Below, piece after piece: positions 44,101 through 53,800 of a stretch of DNA of 64,000 bases. The notes under the pieces were generated by a model that was not told the DNA's origin, did no database searches, and saw only the letters and a list, made by a program, of their open reading frames with translations. The translations under genes and the position numbers were made by a program. The DNA is taken from the NCBI GenBank assembly GCA_044228435.1, contig JBGAUW010000004.1, forward strand, positions 1-64,000, given 5' to 3'. Origin of the DNA: Bog-950 sp044228435 (GTDB lineage: Bacteria; Bacteroidota; Bacteroidia; Chitinophagales; LD1). Each line of letters begins with the position of its first letter. Positions within the stretch are counted from its first letter, which is position 1.

Positions 44101-46970
44101 CTGCAACGGCCATTACATTACAACCACAAGCAACTTCTACCTGCCAGGATTCGGTTACTACCTTTACGGTCAGCGCCAGCGGCACCGGCCCTTTTACCTA
44201 CCACTGGCGCAAGGGCAACACCGCTATTAACGATAACGGCCATTATGCAGGTACCACCACCAATACACTTACCATATACAATACCAGCGTGGCCGACCTG
44301 GGCAACTATTCTGTATCGGTAACCGGTACCTGTGGCAGCGTTACATCAAGTGCCGCCGCTCTCTCTGTATTGGGTAGTACCAGCTTTGTTCAAAAGCCCG
44401 CTTCGCAAACTGTTTGCGCAGGGTCGCGAATAGATTTAGCCTGCGTAGCGTCTGGTGCAGGCAACATCACTTACGTATGGAAAAAGAATAACGTGGTTAT
44501 ACCTAATGCCACCTTTAGCACCTACGTTATACCATCTGCAGCACTAAGCGATAGTGGCAGTTATACCGTTACAATTACCGGCACTTGCGGTAGTCTTACT
44601 TCAGATGTGGCACTAGTGGGTGTAATTGCATCGGCATCTATATCGCAACAACCTGTTGCGCAAACAATTTGTGTAAACAGCCCGCTTACGCTATCGGTAA
44701 CCGGCAGCGCAGGCAACAACACTACTTACCAATGGCGCAAGGGGGGTCAAAACATTTCAGGTGCTACTTCAGCTACCTATACAGTAGCCAACGCTACGGC
44801 CGCTAATGCAGGCAGTTATGATGTAGTAATAACCGGTAGCTGCGGTACAGTAACATCAAACGCAGTTACTGTTACTGTAAGCAATGGTATTACAGCAGGC
44901 ATTACCGGTACTTTTGGTGTTTGCCCGGGTGGTTCTACAACACTTACCGCTACCGGTGGAACAACTTACAGCTGGAGCAACGGTTTAGGAAACACCGCCG
45001 CGGTAACCGTTTCGCCTTCTGCCAATACTACCTATAGCGTTACCGTTACACAGGGTAGCTGCTCGGCCACGGCAACGCAACTGGTTAGCGCTTATAGCAA
45101 CCCTACTGCCTCTATCAACCCATCATCGGCAACTGCTTGCGCAGGTACAGCTGCTACCTTAAATGCAAGTGGCGGTGGCTCTTATGCCTGGAGCAATAAC
45201 CTGGGCACCAACGCCAGCCAATCGGTTACACCAACAAACACTACTACCTACAGCGTAACCGTTACAAATAGCAACAACTGTTCGGCTACTGCAGCAGCAA
45301 CCATCACTGTTAATTCATTACCGGCAGCGGCTATCACCGGCAACAGCAGCATATGCGCTGGTCAAAGTGTTACGCTTACTGCCAGCGGCGGCACTTACAG
45401 CTGGAGCAACAGCGGCGGCAGTAATGCGGCGGCAACTTTTTCGCCCGCCACTACTACTACCTACACAGTTACTGTAACCGGTGCCGGCAACTGCACCGCT
45501 ACCGCCACTAAAACTGTAACGGTTAATAGCGTTACGGCTACCATTAACGGGCCTACTACTATCTGCTCGGGTCTTTCAGCTACCTTAACTGCCGGCGGTG
45601 GTAACAGTTATAACTGGAGCAATTCGCTGGGCAGCAATGCTGTTATTACCGTTTCGCCATCCTCTGCTACTACTTACACTGTTACCGCAACCGGTGCCGG
45701 TAATTGCACCGCTACTGCTTCGCAAACTATAAGCGTGCAAAGCACACCAACCGCGACAATATCTGGTCCAACTTCAGTTTGTGCCGGCGGTAACGTTTCG
45801 CTTACAGCCAATGGCGGTAATACTTATAACTGGAGCAATGGACTCGGCACTTCATCAACCGTTTCGGTTTCACCTACTACAGCTACTACTTATACCGTTA
45901 CGGCTTCCTTAGGCGCTAACTGCTCAGCCAGCGCCACTTATACTGTAGCTGTTCTACAACCATCGGCCAGTGCACTCAGCCAAACCATTTGCAATGGTGA
46001 GACCTTTGGTTTTGATGGTAATAACCTAAGCACCAGTGGCACCTATACACAAACCCTGGTTAACAGCGTAGGCTGCGATAGTGTTATTACACTTACGCTA
46101 ACCGTGCTTAATCCTATAGTAACCTCACTTAGCGAAACTATTTGTGCGGGCAGCAACTACGATTTTAACGGCTCCCTGCTTACAGAGGCAGGCACTTATT
46201 ACGATACGCTGGCATCAGCACAAAACTGCGATAGCGTAGTTACCTTACAATTGGCTGTAGATGCGGGCACCTCAATTTCTACAGAGCCAACGGCTTCTAC
46301 TACTGCCTGCTCGGGTTCGGCAGTTGATTTAAGTGTTGCTGCTACCGGTAGTAACCTTACTTACCAGTGGTTTAAGGATGGGGTTGCTATAAGTGGAGCC
46401 AACAGCACAACCTATAACATTGCGGCGGCATTAGCTACCGATTCGGGAGCCTACTCCGTACAAGTTAGTGGCACCTGCGGCGCCGATACCTCAGATACCG
46501 CCCTTGTAATAGTTAATGCCACGCCAGCGCCTGTAGTTACAGCAGCAGGGGCTGCGCTAAGCAGCAGCATAACCGGCAGCAGTTATCAATGGTATTTTAA
46601 TGGCGCGGCTATAACGGGTGCTACCGCTCAAACTTACACCGCCACACAAACGGGCGATTACCATGTAGAGGTTACCAGCGCCGATGGCTGCACAGGCACA
46701 TCTGCCGATCTGAACGTGGTTATTTCGGGTATTGAAAACCTTACGGCAATTAAGCTTTCGGTTTACCCTAACCCTGCTACTGAGTTGCTTGTAATTTACT
46801 GCGACGAAATAGTTGAAAGCATAGAAGTTTACAATGTGATTGGCGAGCAGGTAATTTTTGCCAAAGGCCAAATAACCAGCTTAAATGTTTCTACGCTGGC
46901 ACAAGGCACTTATATGCTGCATGCAAAAACCAAAAGCGGCGAGGTGCGCAAACCCTTCATTAAAAACTAA
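41175..46970 (+). CDS. Giant T9SS-secreted surface protein 1 (SBBP-like, Ig-like, LamG, PKD-like repeats)
   Basis: A 1931-residue protein. Order: signal peptide (to about residue 34), SBBP-like propeller (about 35-515; DVVADAAGNTYVCG, DKIATDVNGNLFLAT), an Ig-like domain, a LamG/concanavalin-like domain (about 615-810; ITIACWFKSN, FMDEIRIYNRAL), five Ig-like domains (each with YQWxKNG and YTC/YxV), five PKD-like repeats with the xYxWSN core, two ICxGxxYxFxG...CDSVxTL repeats, another Ig-like domain, a linker, and the T9SS type A domain (SVYPNPATELLVIY; AQGTYMLHAKTKSGE). It should be exported by T9SS and anchored on the cell surface as an adhesin or glycan-binding protein. Ligand unknown. It is flanked by two LytS/LytTR systems. 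Confidence 0.9.
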   Translation: MENLSVFRTASKTIRPFALLFCLALFSFHYSMGQSFTWANTISGGSLENFTDVVADAAGNTYVCGHYNSTLTIGSTTLPAMGNTNMRGCFVAKFNAAGIAQWVHTPAYGSFAYLTPTAIAIDGSGNVYYAGIDGSGAGVTTTFASGDANTAISNTGSANGFIVKLNSNGVAQFTHSMGYSGSGGVNNMVICHDAFTGYVYFGTSVTTNNLAGASFQNFNYRNPGSASNVSMGSAHNTNFNEAWYGRISNTNGAMVDFYRYGGIGGAGQEFIDKIATDVNGNLFLATSVSGSPTTLSYNGGSQSIGSTIYGYGIILKLNSSLVYQSTQSIGSTTLTNRFKGLAIKSSGELAYMMEVGYGGTSSYIQIGGFNSSFASPWANTVGTGTGSGRALSAKGIGYDADGNIWAAVGGHATAGGFGWSYTPSYPAGGIGNLDAFPGILLYKLTYTSGTFATWTSNYYIRESANNANSQGTNTTTGGLAISGNAVYLAGTHSDNLTAGSLPAISAVNNNGFLIKLGCEPAFATQPTGTTVCGTQSISFSATVNGTGNSYQWQKNGVNINGANSTTYTINSATLADTGAYTLVATNICGSVTSDTARLTPVPQTAITSNGLVAYYPAVNINGEFYKDFSASNMGNPGITGGMTSGPDRNGSSFEAFSFPGGASYLTVGSTPAIASFTNQITIACWFKSNVIAGSQRLIDKNSNNNFLMDLYQSRLRVIILGNSYHSTPVLSSSTWYHAVCTYDGATVKIYINGALVLSTAATGNIVNNTAPLRFGADQSGTNTLNGFMDEIRIYNRALTASEISLMAQLPSITQNPANTTACIGATASFTAAGYESGLTYKWKKNGVFINGATSATYSINSVAATDTGTYTCIISNACYNAETYGATLGIVAGATISSQPQNVTVCPGQPASFSIAITGGSGTYQWKKNNNNITNATSATYNIASVTAADSGTYTCVMTSTCGPQTSTAAILTVNPATAITLQPQATSTCQDSVTTFTVSASGTGPFTYHWRKGNTAINDNGHYAGTTTNTLTIYNTSVADLGNYSVSVTGTCGSVTSSAAALSVLGSTSFVQKPASQTVCAGSRIDLACVASGAGNITYVWKKNNVVIPNATFSTYVIPSAALSDSGSYTVTITGTCGSLTSDVALVGVIASASISQQPVAQTICVNSPLTLSVTGSAGNNTTYQWRKGGQNISGATSATYTVANATAANAGSYDVVITGSCGTVTSNAVTVTVSNGITAGITGTFGVCPGGSTTLTATGGTTYSWSNGLGNTAAVTVSPSANTTYSVTVTQGSCSATATQLVSAYSNPTASINPSSATACAGTAATLNASGGGSYAWSNNLGTNASQSVTPTNTTTYSVTVTNSNNCSATAAATITVNSLPAAAITGNSSICAGQSVTLTASGGTYSWSNSGGSNAAATFSPATTTTYTVTVTGAGNCTATATKTVTVNSVTATINGPTTICSGLSATLTAGGGNSYNWSNSLGSNAVITVSPSSATTYTVTATGAGNCTATASQTISVQSTPTATISGPTSVCAGGNVSLTANGGNTYNWSNGLGTSSTVSVSPTTATTYTVTASLGANCSASATYTVAVLQPSASALSQTICNGETFGFDGNNLSTSGTYTQTLVNSVGCDSVITLTLTVLNPIVTSLSETICAGSNYDFNGSLLTEAGTYYDTLASAQNCDSVVTLQLAVDAGTSISTEPTASTTACSGSAVDLSVAATGSNLTYQWFKDGVAISGANSTTYNIAAALATDSGAYSVQVSGTCGADTSDTALVIVNATPAPVVTAAGAALSSSITGSSYQWYFNGAAITGATAQTYTATQTGDYHVEVTSADGCTGTSADLNVVISGIENLTAIKLSVYPNPATELLVIYCDEIVESIEVYNVIGEQVIFAKGQITSLNVSTLAQGTYMLHAKTKSGEVRKPFIKN
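44885..45955 (+). repeat. In-gene array of five PKD-like repeats (giant 1)
   Basis: Five units of about 70-74 codons, each with a CxG start, LTAxGGxxYxWSNxxG core and TYTVTVT...CxATA end. The last two units match the last two of giant 2 in order and sequence type. Confidence 0.8.
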
Positions 46971-47015
46971 ATAGCTTTCGGGCACTTACATCAGGTGCCT
47001 TAGAGTTTTGTTTGT

Positions 47016-47046
47016 CCCCCTTTGCGTAAGGCAAAGGGGGATTTTT
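47016..47046 (+). terminator. Rho-independent terminator after giant gene 1
   Basis: Stem CCCCCTTTGC (47016-47025), loop GTAAG, stem GCAAAGGGGG (47031-47040), then ATTTTTATTT. The stem and about ten bases before it are the same as in the terminator of giant gene 2. Confidence 0.9.
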
Positions 47047-47083
47047 ATTTAAACAATCCATAACTTTTGTTTTCTTTCAAACT

Positions 47084-49966
47084 GTGATTCGCCCCCTCAC
47101 TCTTTGTATCTTACTATTTATATATAGCATTGCCGGGGCGCAACACCCTTATTTTTATACTATTAACGACGATAACGGCCTGCCTTCTAACGAGGTTTAC
47201 GACCTCGCGCAGGATAAAGATGGCTTTATGTGGATTGGCTGCAATGCCGGTCTGTTTCGCTACGATGGCACCGATTTTATCCCTTTTAAAAATGGACAAC
47301 ATAGGGGCAAAGCTATATCGCACATCACCTTCAATAAGCAGGGCCAACTGTGGTGCCAGAATTTTACCAGCCAAATTTTTTCGGTTAACAACGATACGCT
47401 AAAACTGGAATACGACTGGAGCAGGCGGATAAAAAACTATCCTTTTTTCTGTTTTGATGACGATGCCGCCACCTGGATTACAGCCGATAGTGGATTGTAT
47501 AAATTGAGTGGCGGAACGATTTTGCAATCAGTTAATTCAGCCAGCATACTAAGTATACCCGGCAGTTCTGTTTTTTCTGATATCCATTGCATTAACGGCA
47601 AACTTTTTTTCGCAGAAAAAAAGGCCTTGGGTGCAATTGATAAGCAAGGCATAAAGTTTTTCACCAGCACTAACCGCCCTGACCGGTATCCTGATGCCCT
47701 GCTCATGTCCTCTTTTCATAGGGTGGGTCGGCGCATCCTGCTTCTTTCACGAACCGAGAAGCACAATTCATTTTGGGAAATAAAGAACGATTCGCTGTTA
47801 TGGTTAATGGACTTGCCTGCTTCGCTGGGCCGCGTGTTTGCTATGCGCAATGATGATAAAGGCAAGCTATGGATTGGCGCCAGTAATGGTGCGCTGTGCC
47901 TGGATGATAATTTGCAACCTTTGTTTGGCGGCCAACTATTTTTTCCGGGTAAAAGCGTTAGCGATGTGCTATTAGATAAAGAAGGCAACTATTGGTTCAG
48001 CACTTTACAGGATGGTATTTTTGTAGTGCCCTCTACAGATGTATGGATTTACACGGCCGGCAACAGCCAATTGGCCGATACGCGGATAAAGCAATTGGCA
48101 AAAGACGAGCGCAATAATCTTTATATAGGTTATCAGAACGGGCAGATATCGCGCTATAATTTTAAGACGAGGCAAATGGCTACCCTTACATTGCAAAATA
48201 CGCCTACCGAAATCCAGGCTATGGAGTATAACCCCGCAAAGCAACAACTTATTGTGGGGCAAACAAAAACCTGGATTATCCAAACCGGCGGCTCTATGCC
48301 AGCTACGCACGCGCAAGGTATAAGTAATGTAAAATCGCTGGCGTGGTTAAGTAGCGATAGCTTTTTAATGGGTTCGGTAATTAATGCTGCTATCGTAAAA
48401 ATAAGACCCCGGATAGATACACTTGCCACTTTTCGCAGTAAACGCACAAGGGTTGTGTTTGCAAATAAACGGAAGGATGAATTATGGATGGGCCATACCG
48501 ATGGGCTTTGGGTTTGCAGTAACGGCAGGCTGGAAGAAAAAACATTTCAAGGGCATTCTGTTTCTGCAACGGATATTTCACAAACATCCAATGGTATCGT
48601 ATGGGTTAGTACGCTAACCAACGGGGTGCTGGGTTTTAATAATGGTGCATTGGCTGTGCAATTAAACGAAGATATAGGTATACGTAACGGGTTTGTTAGA
48701 AAAATGGCCGTGGCTCACAACACTTTATGGATGGCTACAGAAGATAATCTGGTAGGATATGATGTGGTTACCAAAGCTATTAAACGCTACAACCGATTCG
48801 ATGGATTGCCATCCAACGAAATAACCGATATTGAGTTTTTGAATGGCAAAATATTATTGGCAACTCCCAAAGGTATAGTAGAGATTCCCGAAAATTTTAA
48901 TTCTATAAACCTGGTGCCGCCCTCTATTTTTATTTCGGCCTTTGCCATACACGAGCGCGATACCTCCCTTGCAGTAGCATACCAGCTGCCATTTTATAAC
49001 AACAACATACGCATTTCGTTTAAAGGCATAGCTTTCCGCAGCCATGGCGAGTTTACCTACAAGTATCGCATGCTTGGTTTAGATACTACCTGGATTGTAA
49101 CCAATAGCAAAAGTAATTATGCCCGCTATCCAACACTACCGGCAGGCAGTTATGTATTTGAGGTAAAATCGCTGAACGAAGACGGGGTTGAGAGTATAAA
49201 ATCCGCACAGCTCAGTATTGTTATAGCGGCACCCTTTTGGCAGCGCTGGTGGTTTTTTGTGTTGTGTATTGTAGCGGTTGCCGGTTTAGTATCTGCTTTT
49301 TTTGCATGGCGCATCCGTTCATTACGGCGCAAAAGCGAATTAGAGAAAAGGATGATTGCCTCACAGCTATCTACTCTAAAGGCGCAGATGAATCCCCATT
49401 TTATGTTCAATGCGCTTAACAGCATACAGGATTTAGTGCTACAGCAGGATACTGCTAATGCACAATTATACCTGGGCAAGTTCAGCGAGCTTACACGTGT
49501 AGTATTAGAGGCTTCAGGTGCCGAGTTTATAACCTTGCATAAAGAAGAGGAAATGTTATCACTTTATCTCGACCTTGAAAAATTGCGTTTTGGGGATGAG
49601 CTGAATTACAAAATAGTGGTTAGCGATGGCTTAGAAAAGGACAATGTTCAACTACCCTCTATGATTGTACAGCCTTTTGTAGAAAACGCATTGAAACACG
49701 GATTGCTTCACAAGCAAGGCACAAAACAGTTAAACGTAATTTTTGAATTACAGGGGGCTCAGCTTGTTTGTGTTATAGAAGACAACGGTATAGGCCGCAA
49801 GGCTTCGAGCGAAATTAATACCCGCAAGAAAAAATATAAGAGTTTTGCAACTGATGCTACTGCCGAACGTTTACGTTTATTAAGGGATTATTACAATTTG
49901 AAAATAGATTTGCAGATAATTGATTTGCCGCAAGGCACCAAAGTTGTATTAACCATACCGCAATGA
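47084..49966 (+). CDS. Hybrid sensor: two-component propeller, Y_Y_Y and LytS-type histidine kinase (system 2)
   Basis: A 960-residue sensor from a GTG start. A signal peptide is followed by about 14 reporter-propeller blades (DNGLPSNEVYDLAQDKDGFMWIG; KLWIGASNGALCL; GLPSNEITDIEF), a Y_Y_Y domain (about 600-690; FKYRMLGLDTTW type), one membrane segment (about 715-738; WWFFVLCIVAVAGLVSAFFAW), and a LytS-like kinase with MNPHFMFNALNSIQDL and MIVQPFVENALKHGL and DNGIGRKAS. The propeller would face the periplasm and sense a ligand, often a glycan in related proteins. Its stop overlaps the ATG of the LytTR regulator by four bases. It follows giant gene 1 and precedes giant gene 2. Confidence 0.93.
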   Translation: MIRPLTLCILLFIYSIAGAQHPYFYTINDDNGLPSNEVYDLAQDKDGFMWIGCNAGLFRYDGTDFIPFKNGQHRGKAISHITFNKQGQLWCQNFTSQIFSVNNDTLKLEYDWSRRIKNYPFFCFDDDAATWITADSGLYKLSGGTILQSVNSASILSIPGSSVFSDIHCINGKLFFAEKKALGAIDKQGIKFFTSTNRPDRYPDALLMSSFHRVGRRILLLSRTEKHNSFWEIKNDSLLWLMDLPASLGRVFAMRNDDKGKLWIGASNGALCLDDNLQPLFGGQLFFPGKSVSDVLLDKEGNYWFSTLQDGIFVVPSTDVWIYTAGNSQLADTRIKQLAKDERNNLYIGYQNGQISRYNFKTRQMATLTLQNTPTEIQAMEYNPAKQQLIVGQTKTWIIQTGGSMPATHAQGISNVKSLAWLSSDSFLMGSVINAAIVKIRPRIDTLATFRSKRTRVVFANKRKDELWMGHTDGLWVCSNGRLEEKTFQGHSVSATDISQTSNGIVWVSTLTNGVLGFNNGALAVQLNEDIGIRNGFVRKMAVAHNTLWMATEDNLVGYDVVTKAIKRYNRFDGLPSNEITDIEFLNGKILLATPKGIVEIPENFNSINLVPPSIFISAFAIHERDTSLAVAYQLPFYNNNIRISFKGIAFRSHGEFTYKYRMLGLDTTWIVTNSKSNYARYPTLPAGSYVFEVKSLNEDGVESIKSAQLSIVIAAPFWQRWWFFVLCIVAVAGLVSAFFAWRIRSLRRKSELEKRMIASQLSTLKAQMNPHFMFNALNSIQDLVLQQDTANAQLYLGKFSELTRVVLEASGAEFITLHKEEEMLSLYLDLEKLRFGDELNYKIVVSDGLEKDNVQLPSMIVQPFVENALKHGLLHKQGTKQLNVIFELQGAQLVCVIEDNGIGRKASSEINTRKKKYKSFATDATAERLRLLRDYYNLKIDLQIIDLPQGTKVVLTIPQ

Positions 49967-50718
49967 AAGCAATATTGGTAGATGATGAAGAAAGAGCCCG
50001 CCGCTCGCTCGAAACTTTGCTGGGTACGCATTGCCCTGAAGTAAAAATATTGGAGCAATGCGCTAATGTGCCTAAAGCGGTATTAGCAATTAAGCAACAT
50101 CAGCCCGATGTGGTTTTTCTGGATATAGAAATGCCCGAATTCAGCGGCTTCGAACTGATGAATTTTTTCGATACGGTTGATTTTGAAATTGTATTTGTAA
50201 CTGCTTACAGTGAATATGCCGTGCAGGCATTCGAATGCTCTGCCGTAGATTATGTGCTTAAACCTGTGCAGGTAGATAAGCTGAAAGCGGCAGTAGAAAA
50301 AGTAAAAGCGCGCCGTAATAGCCACAACATGAAACAAAGGCTGGAGATATTACAGCAGAACTTTCAGGGCGATGAGTTTAGCAGAATTGCCGTACCAGTA
50401 AGCGATGGCTTACTGTTTGTAGAAGTAGGCAATATAACACAACTACAGGCCGAAGGGGCCTATACACATGTATTCCTGGCCGATGGCTCTAAGTTACTGG
50501 TAAGTAAAAAGCTTAAGTTTTTTGAAGACCTTTTAATGCGGCGCAAAAATTTCTTCCGCATACACCGCTCGCACCTCATCAATCTCAATTTTGTAAAAAA
50601 GTATAGCCGCCTCGAAAGCTTTATCGAAATGGACAACGGTATCGCTATGCCAGTTTCGAAAGAGCGGAAAAAAGAGTTTGAAGACTCTTTTCGTGATATA
50701 AGGATCGGGTTACATTAA
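49963..50718 (+). CDS. LytTR-family response regulator (system 2)
   Basis: A 251-residue regulator. Receiver domain: VDDEERAR, DVVFLDIEMPEFSGF (phosphoacceptor near residue 54), VTAYSEYAVQAFECSAVDYVLKPVQ. LytTR domain: TQLQAEGAYTHVFL, RIHRSHLINLNFVKKY and MPVSKERKKEF. It is closely similar in layout to regulator 1 at 38431-39177. Giant gene 2 starts 122 bases downstream, behind a pair of LytTR-like direct repeats, so it is a likely target. Confidence 0.93.
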   Translation: MKAILVDDEERARRSLETLLGTHCPEVKILEQCANVPKAVLAIKQHQPDVVFLDIEMPEFSGFELMNFFDTVDFEIVFVTAYSEYAVQAFECSAVDYVLKPVQVDKLKAAVEKVKARRNSHNMKQRLEILQQNFQGDEFSRIAVPVSDGLLFVEVGNITQLQAEGAYTHVFLADGSKLLVSKKLKFFEDLLMRRKNFFRIHRSHLINLNFVKKYSRLESFIEMDNGIAMPVSKERKKEFEDSFRDIRIGLH

Positions 50719-50749
50719 TTATCTGTCGCTTTTTCCCCGTTATGGTCGT

Positions 50750-50779
50750 TTCGTGAACCCAAAACAGGGGCTTCATGAA
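50750..50779 (+). promoter_or_regulatory. LytTR-like direct repeats upstream of giant gene 2
   Basis: TTCGTGAA (50750-50757) and TTCATGAA (50772-50779) differ by one base and are 22 bases apart, in the same orientation. They lie about 40 bases before the putative -7 box at 50811. See 41067-41115 for the matching pair. Confidence 0.5.
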
Positions 50780-50810
50780 TTGAAGGACGTTAACAGCCCA
50801 CTTTAGTGCC

Positions 50811-50834
50811 GAACATTGTTGTCAAACAAAACTC
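50811..50834 (+). promoter_or_regulatory. Promoter and shared 5' leader of giant gene 2
   Basis: GAACATTG (50811-50818) is a weak TAnnTTTG match whose last base is 23 bases before the ATG, the same distance as in giant gene 1. TCAAACAAAACTC at 50822-50834 is identical to 41156-41168 and also ends six bases before the ATG. Confidence 0.4.
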
Positions 50835-50840
50835 GGCATT

Positions 50841-53800
50841 ATGAAACGGATTTTTACTACTACACTATTGGCGCTGTGCGCTGTTCTTCTTTATGCGCAG
50901 CAAGGGGGGTTATCATACGACTGGGCAAAAAAAATTGGCCAGTCCAGCGGAACCGGCAACGATAACGTACGCAGGTTAGTAGTATCTAACGGCTACGTGT
51001 ATATAATCGGGGGCTTTCAGTCTACCGTTGATTTTAACCCGGATACAGGAACAGCTAACCTTGTTTCGGCGGGTAGCAACGATATTTATTTTGCCAAGTA
51101 CACAACTGCCGGTCAGTATGTTTGGGCCAACAGAATTGGTGGCACAGGCGACGATTACGGTATGTCGCTGGCATTAGGTGATAACGATTCTATTGTTATA
51201 GTTGGTTACTTCAGCGCTGGTGGTGCTATCGATTTTAACCCCGGAGCGGCGACTAACACACTTACATCGGGTGGAGGACCGGAGGGTTTTGTGGCTAAAT
51301 ACGATAAAGACGGTAACTACCAATGGGCGCGCCGTATTACAGGTACTTTGTCCGATTATGCTTATGGTGTAGCGCTCGATTCATCGGATAATATTTTTGT
51401 GTGTGGTACTGTGGGTAGCACCAATGTAACTTTCGAGCATCCGTTTTCGCCTGCTGTTCAGGTCAACCTTACCGACCCGGCAGATATGTATTTTGCCAAG
51501 TATGACCCTGCCGGTAAATGTTTGTATGCCCGTGCCTTTCAGGGTGGTGCTACGGCCGATGTGGTAGCCCGTGATATAGCCGTAGATGCAAATAACGATG
51601 TATATATAACCGGGCAGTTCTTAGGCACCTGCGATTTTAACGCCGGGGCGGGTACAGCAACTCTTTCTTCCAGCGTTAATACCGATGTTTTTTTGACAAA
51701 ATACACAAACGACGGCAACTATATATGGGTAAGAGCCATGGGTGGCACCACTACCACACCCAATCAGTACGATAATGGAACTACTATTGATATAACCCCA
51801 CAGGGCAACATTATAGTTGGTGGGGCGTACTGGGGTGTTGGTGTTTTTGGTGGTATACAGATAACTGCTCAGGGAAGTACGCTGGCCGGCTTTTTTTGCA
51901 GCTGGACCCCTGCCGGTACTTGTAGCTGGGCAAAAGGAATAAGTGGTGCCGGCAGCAGCAACCAGGCGCAGGTTTACCAAACAACGCATGATGATGCTGG
52001 CAATATATATGTAACAGGCCGCTTTACCGGTGCTGCGGTTGACTTTGATGGTTCCCCTGCCTTCTTTAACATTAGCGCATCGCCAAGTACCGTTAACGAT
52101 ATTTTTATTGCCAAGTATGATACCATAGGAAATTTAACCTGGGTTACTTCTATGGGTAGCCCTACTACAGATGAAGCCTTTGTAATAGATTTAGATGACA
52201 GCGGCAAAGTATACAGCGGTGGCTATTTTACCGGTACTGCCGATTTCGACCCCTCGGTGGCTGGTGTGCAAACTATTACTTCTTCATCTACCAACGATGC
52301 TTTTATTGCCCGTTACTCGCCATGTAATTTTCCGACACCGGCATCTATTTCGGGGTTAGATACAGCCTGTCTTTCTATTACAGGCGCTGTGTTCACAGCA
52401 GCACCGGCAGCAGGCGCTACCTCTTACACCTGGACCCTGCCATCAGGCTGGACAGGCTCCTCTACCACCAATACTATAGCTGTTACTTCCAATACAACAT
52501 CAGGTACTATCTCTGTAAGGGCCAACAGTGCCTGCGGTATATCACCACCAGCTACCAAGCTGGTTACCTTAACCCCCGGCCCATCGGCTGCGCCTACCTC
52601 CATTCTTGGTGGAATTTCGACCCCTTGCGTTGGCGGTATTTATTCATTTAGCGCCAGTGGCGGTTCCGGCGGAAATTACTATGTATGGAACGTGCCTGCC
52701 GGTGCAACTATACTTAGCGGTGCCGACAGCATAATCATTACAATTCAAATGCCTTACACTACCGGAGCTACGAGCATAAGTGTAGCCCGCGCAAACAATT
52801 GCGACACTTCTAATTTTGCAACCCGCCCGCTTACCATCACCGGCATTGCCGATGGTTCGGTTTCACCCTCATCGCCCACTATTTGTGCGGGCAGTTCGGT
52901 AACACTTACAGCCAATGTTTTGTCAGCTACCAGTTATAGCTGGAGCAATAGCCTGGGCCTGGGTGCTACAAAAACAGTATCACCCGCCAGCACAACCACC
53001 TACACAGTAACCATGAATACCAACAGCGGCCAGTGCGCCGATGTAGATACCATAACGGTTACGGTAGTGCCTGCTGTAACAGCGGCTATTTCTCCGGCTG
53101 TTGTTACAATATGCAACGGGCAAAGTGCCACCCTTACCGCCAGCGGCGGCACCACCTATGCCTGGAGCAACAGCGGTGGCAGCAATGCAGCGGCTACCTT
53201 CTCGCCAACCACTAATACCACCTACACAGTAACCGTAAGCGATGGTACGTGTTCAGCCACGGCATCGCGACTGATTACTGTAAACAGCAACCCAACAGCA
53301 GGCATTACACCGGCTTCGGTTACCATCTGCGCAGGTGGCACGGCTACACTTACAGCTACCGGTGGCGGCACCTATGCTTGGAGCAATGGAGGTGGCAATA
53401 GTGCACAGGCAATTTTTTTGCCCACTTCGGCTACTACTTATACTGTAACTGTTACCAATGCCAATAGCTGTTCGGCTACGGCATCGCGATTGGTAAACGT
53501 AAATGCACTTCCATCAGCAAATATTCAACCAGCAAGTGTAGCTATTTGCGCGGGCCAAAGCGCTAACCTAACCGCCAGCGGCGGCGGCACTTATACCTGG
53601 AGTAACAGCGGCGGCAGCAATGCAGCGGCCACATTCTCTCCAACTACAACTACTACATACACGGTTACGGTTACCGGCACTAACACTTGTTCGGCTACAG
53701 CCACAGCTACTGTAACTGTTAACCAGTTACCAACCGCTGCTATAGCCCCGGCCACTGTTACTATATGCGCAGGCGATGCGGCTACCCTCACCGCCAGCGG

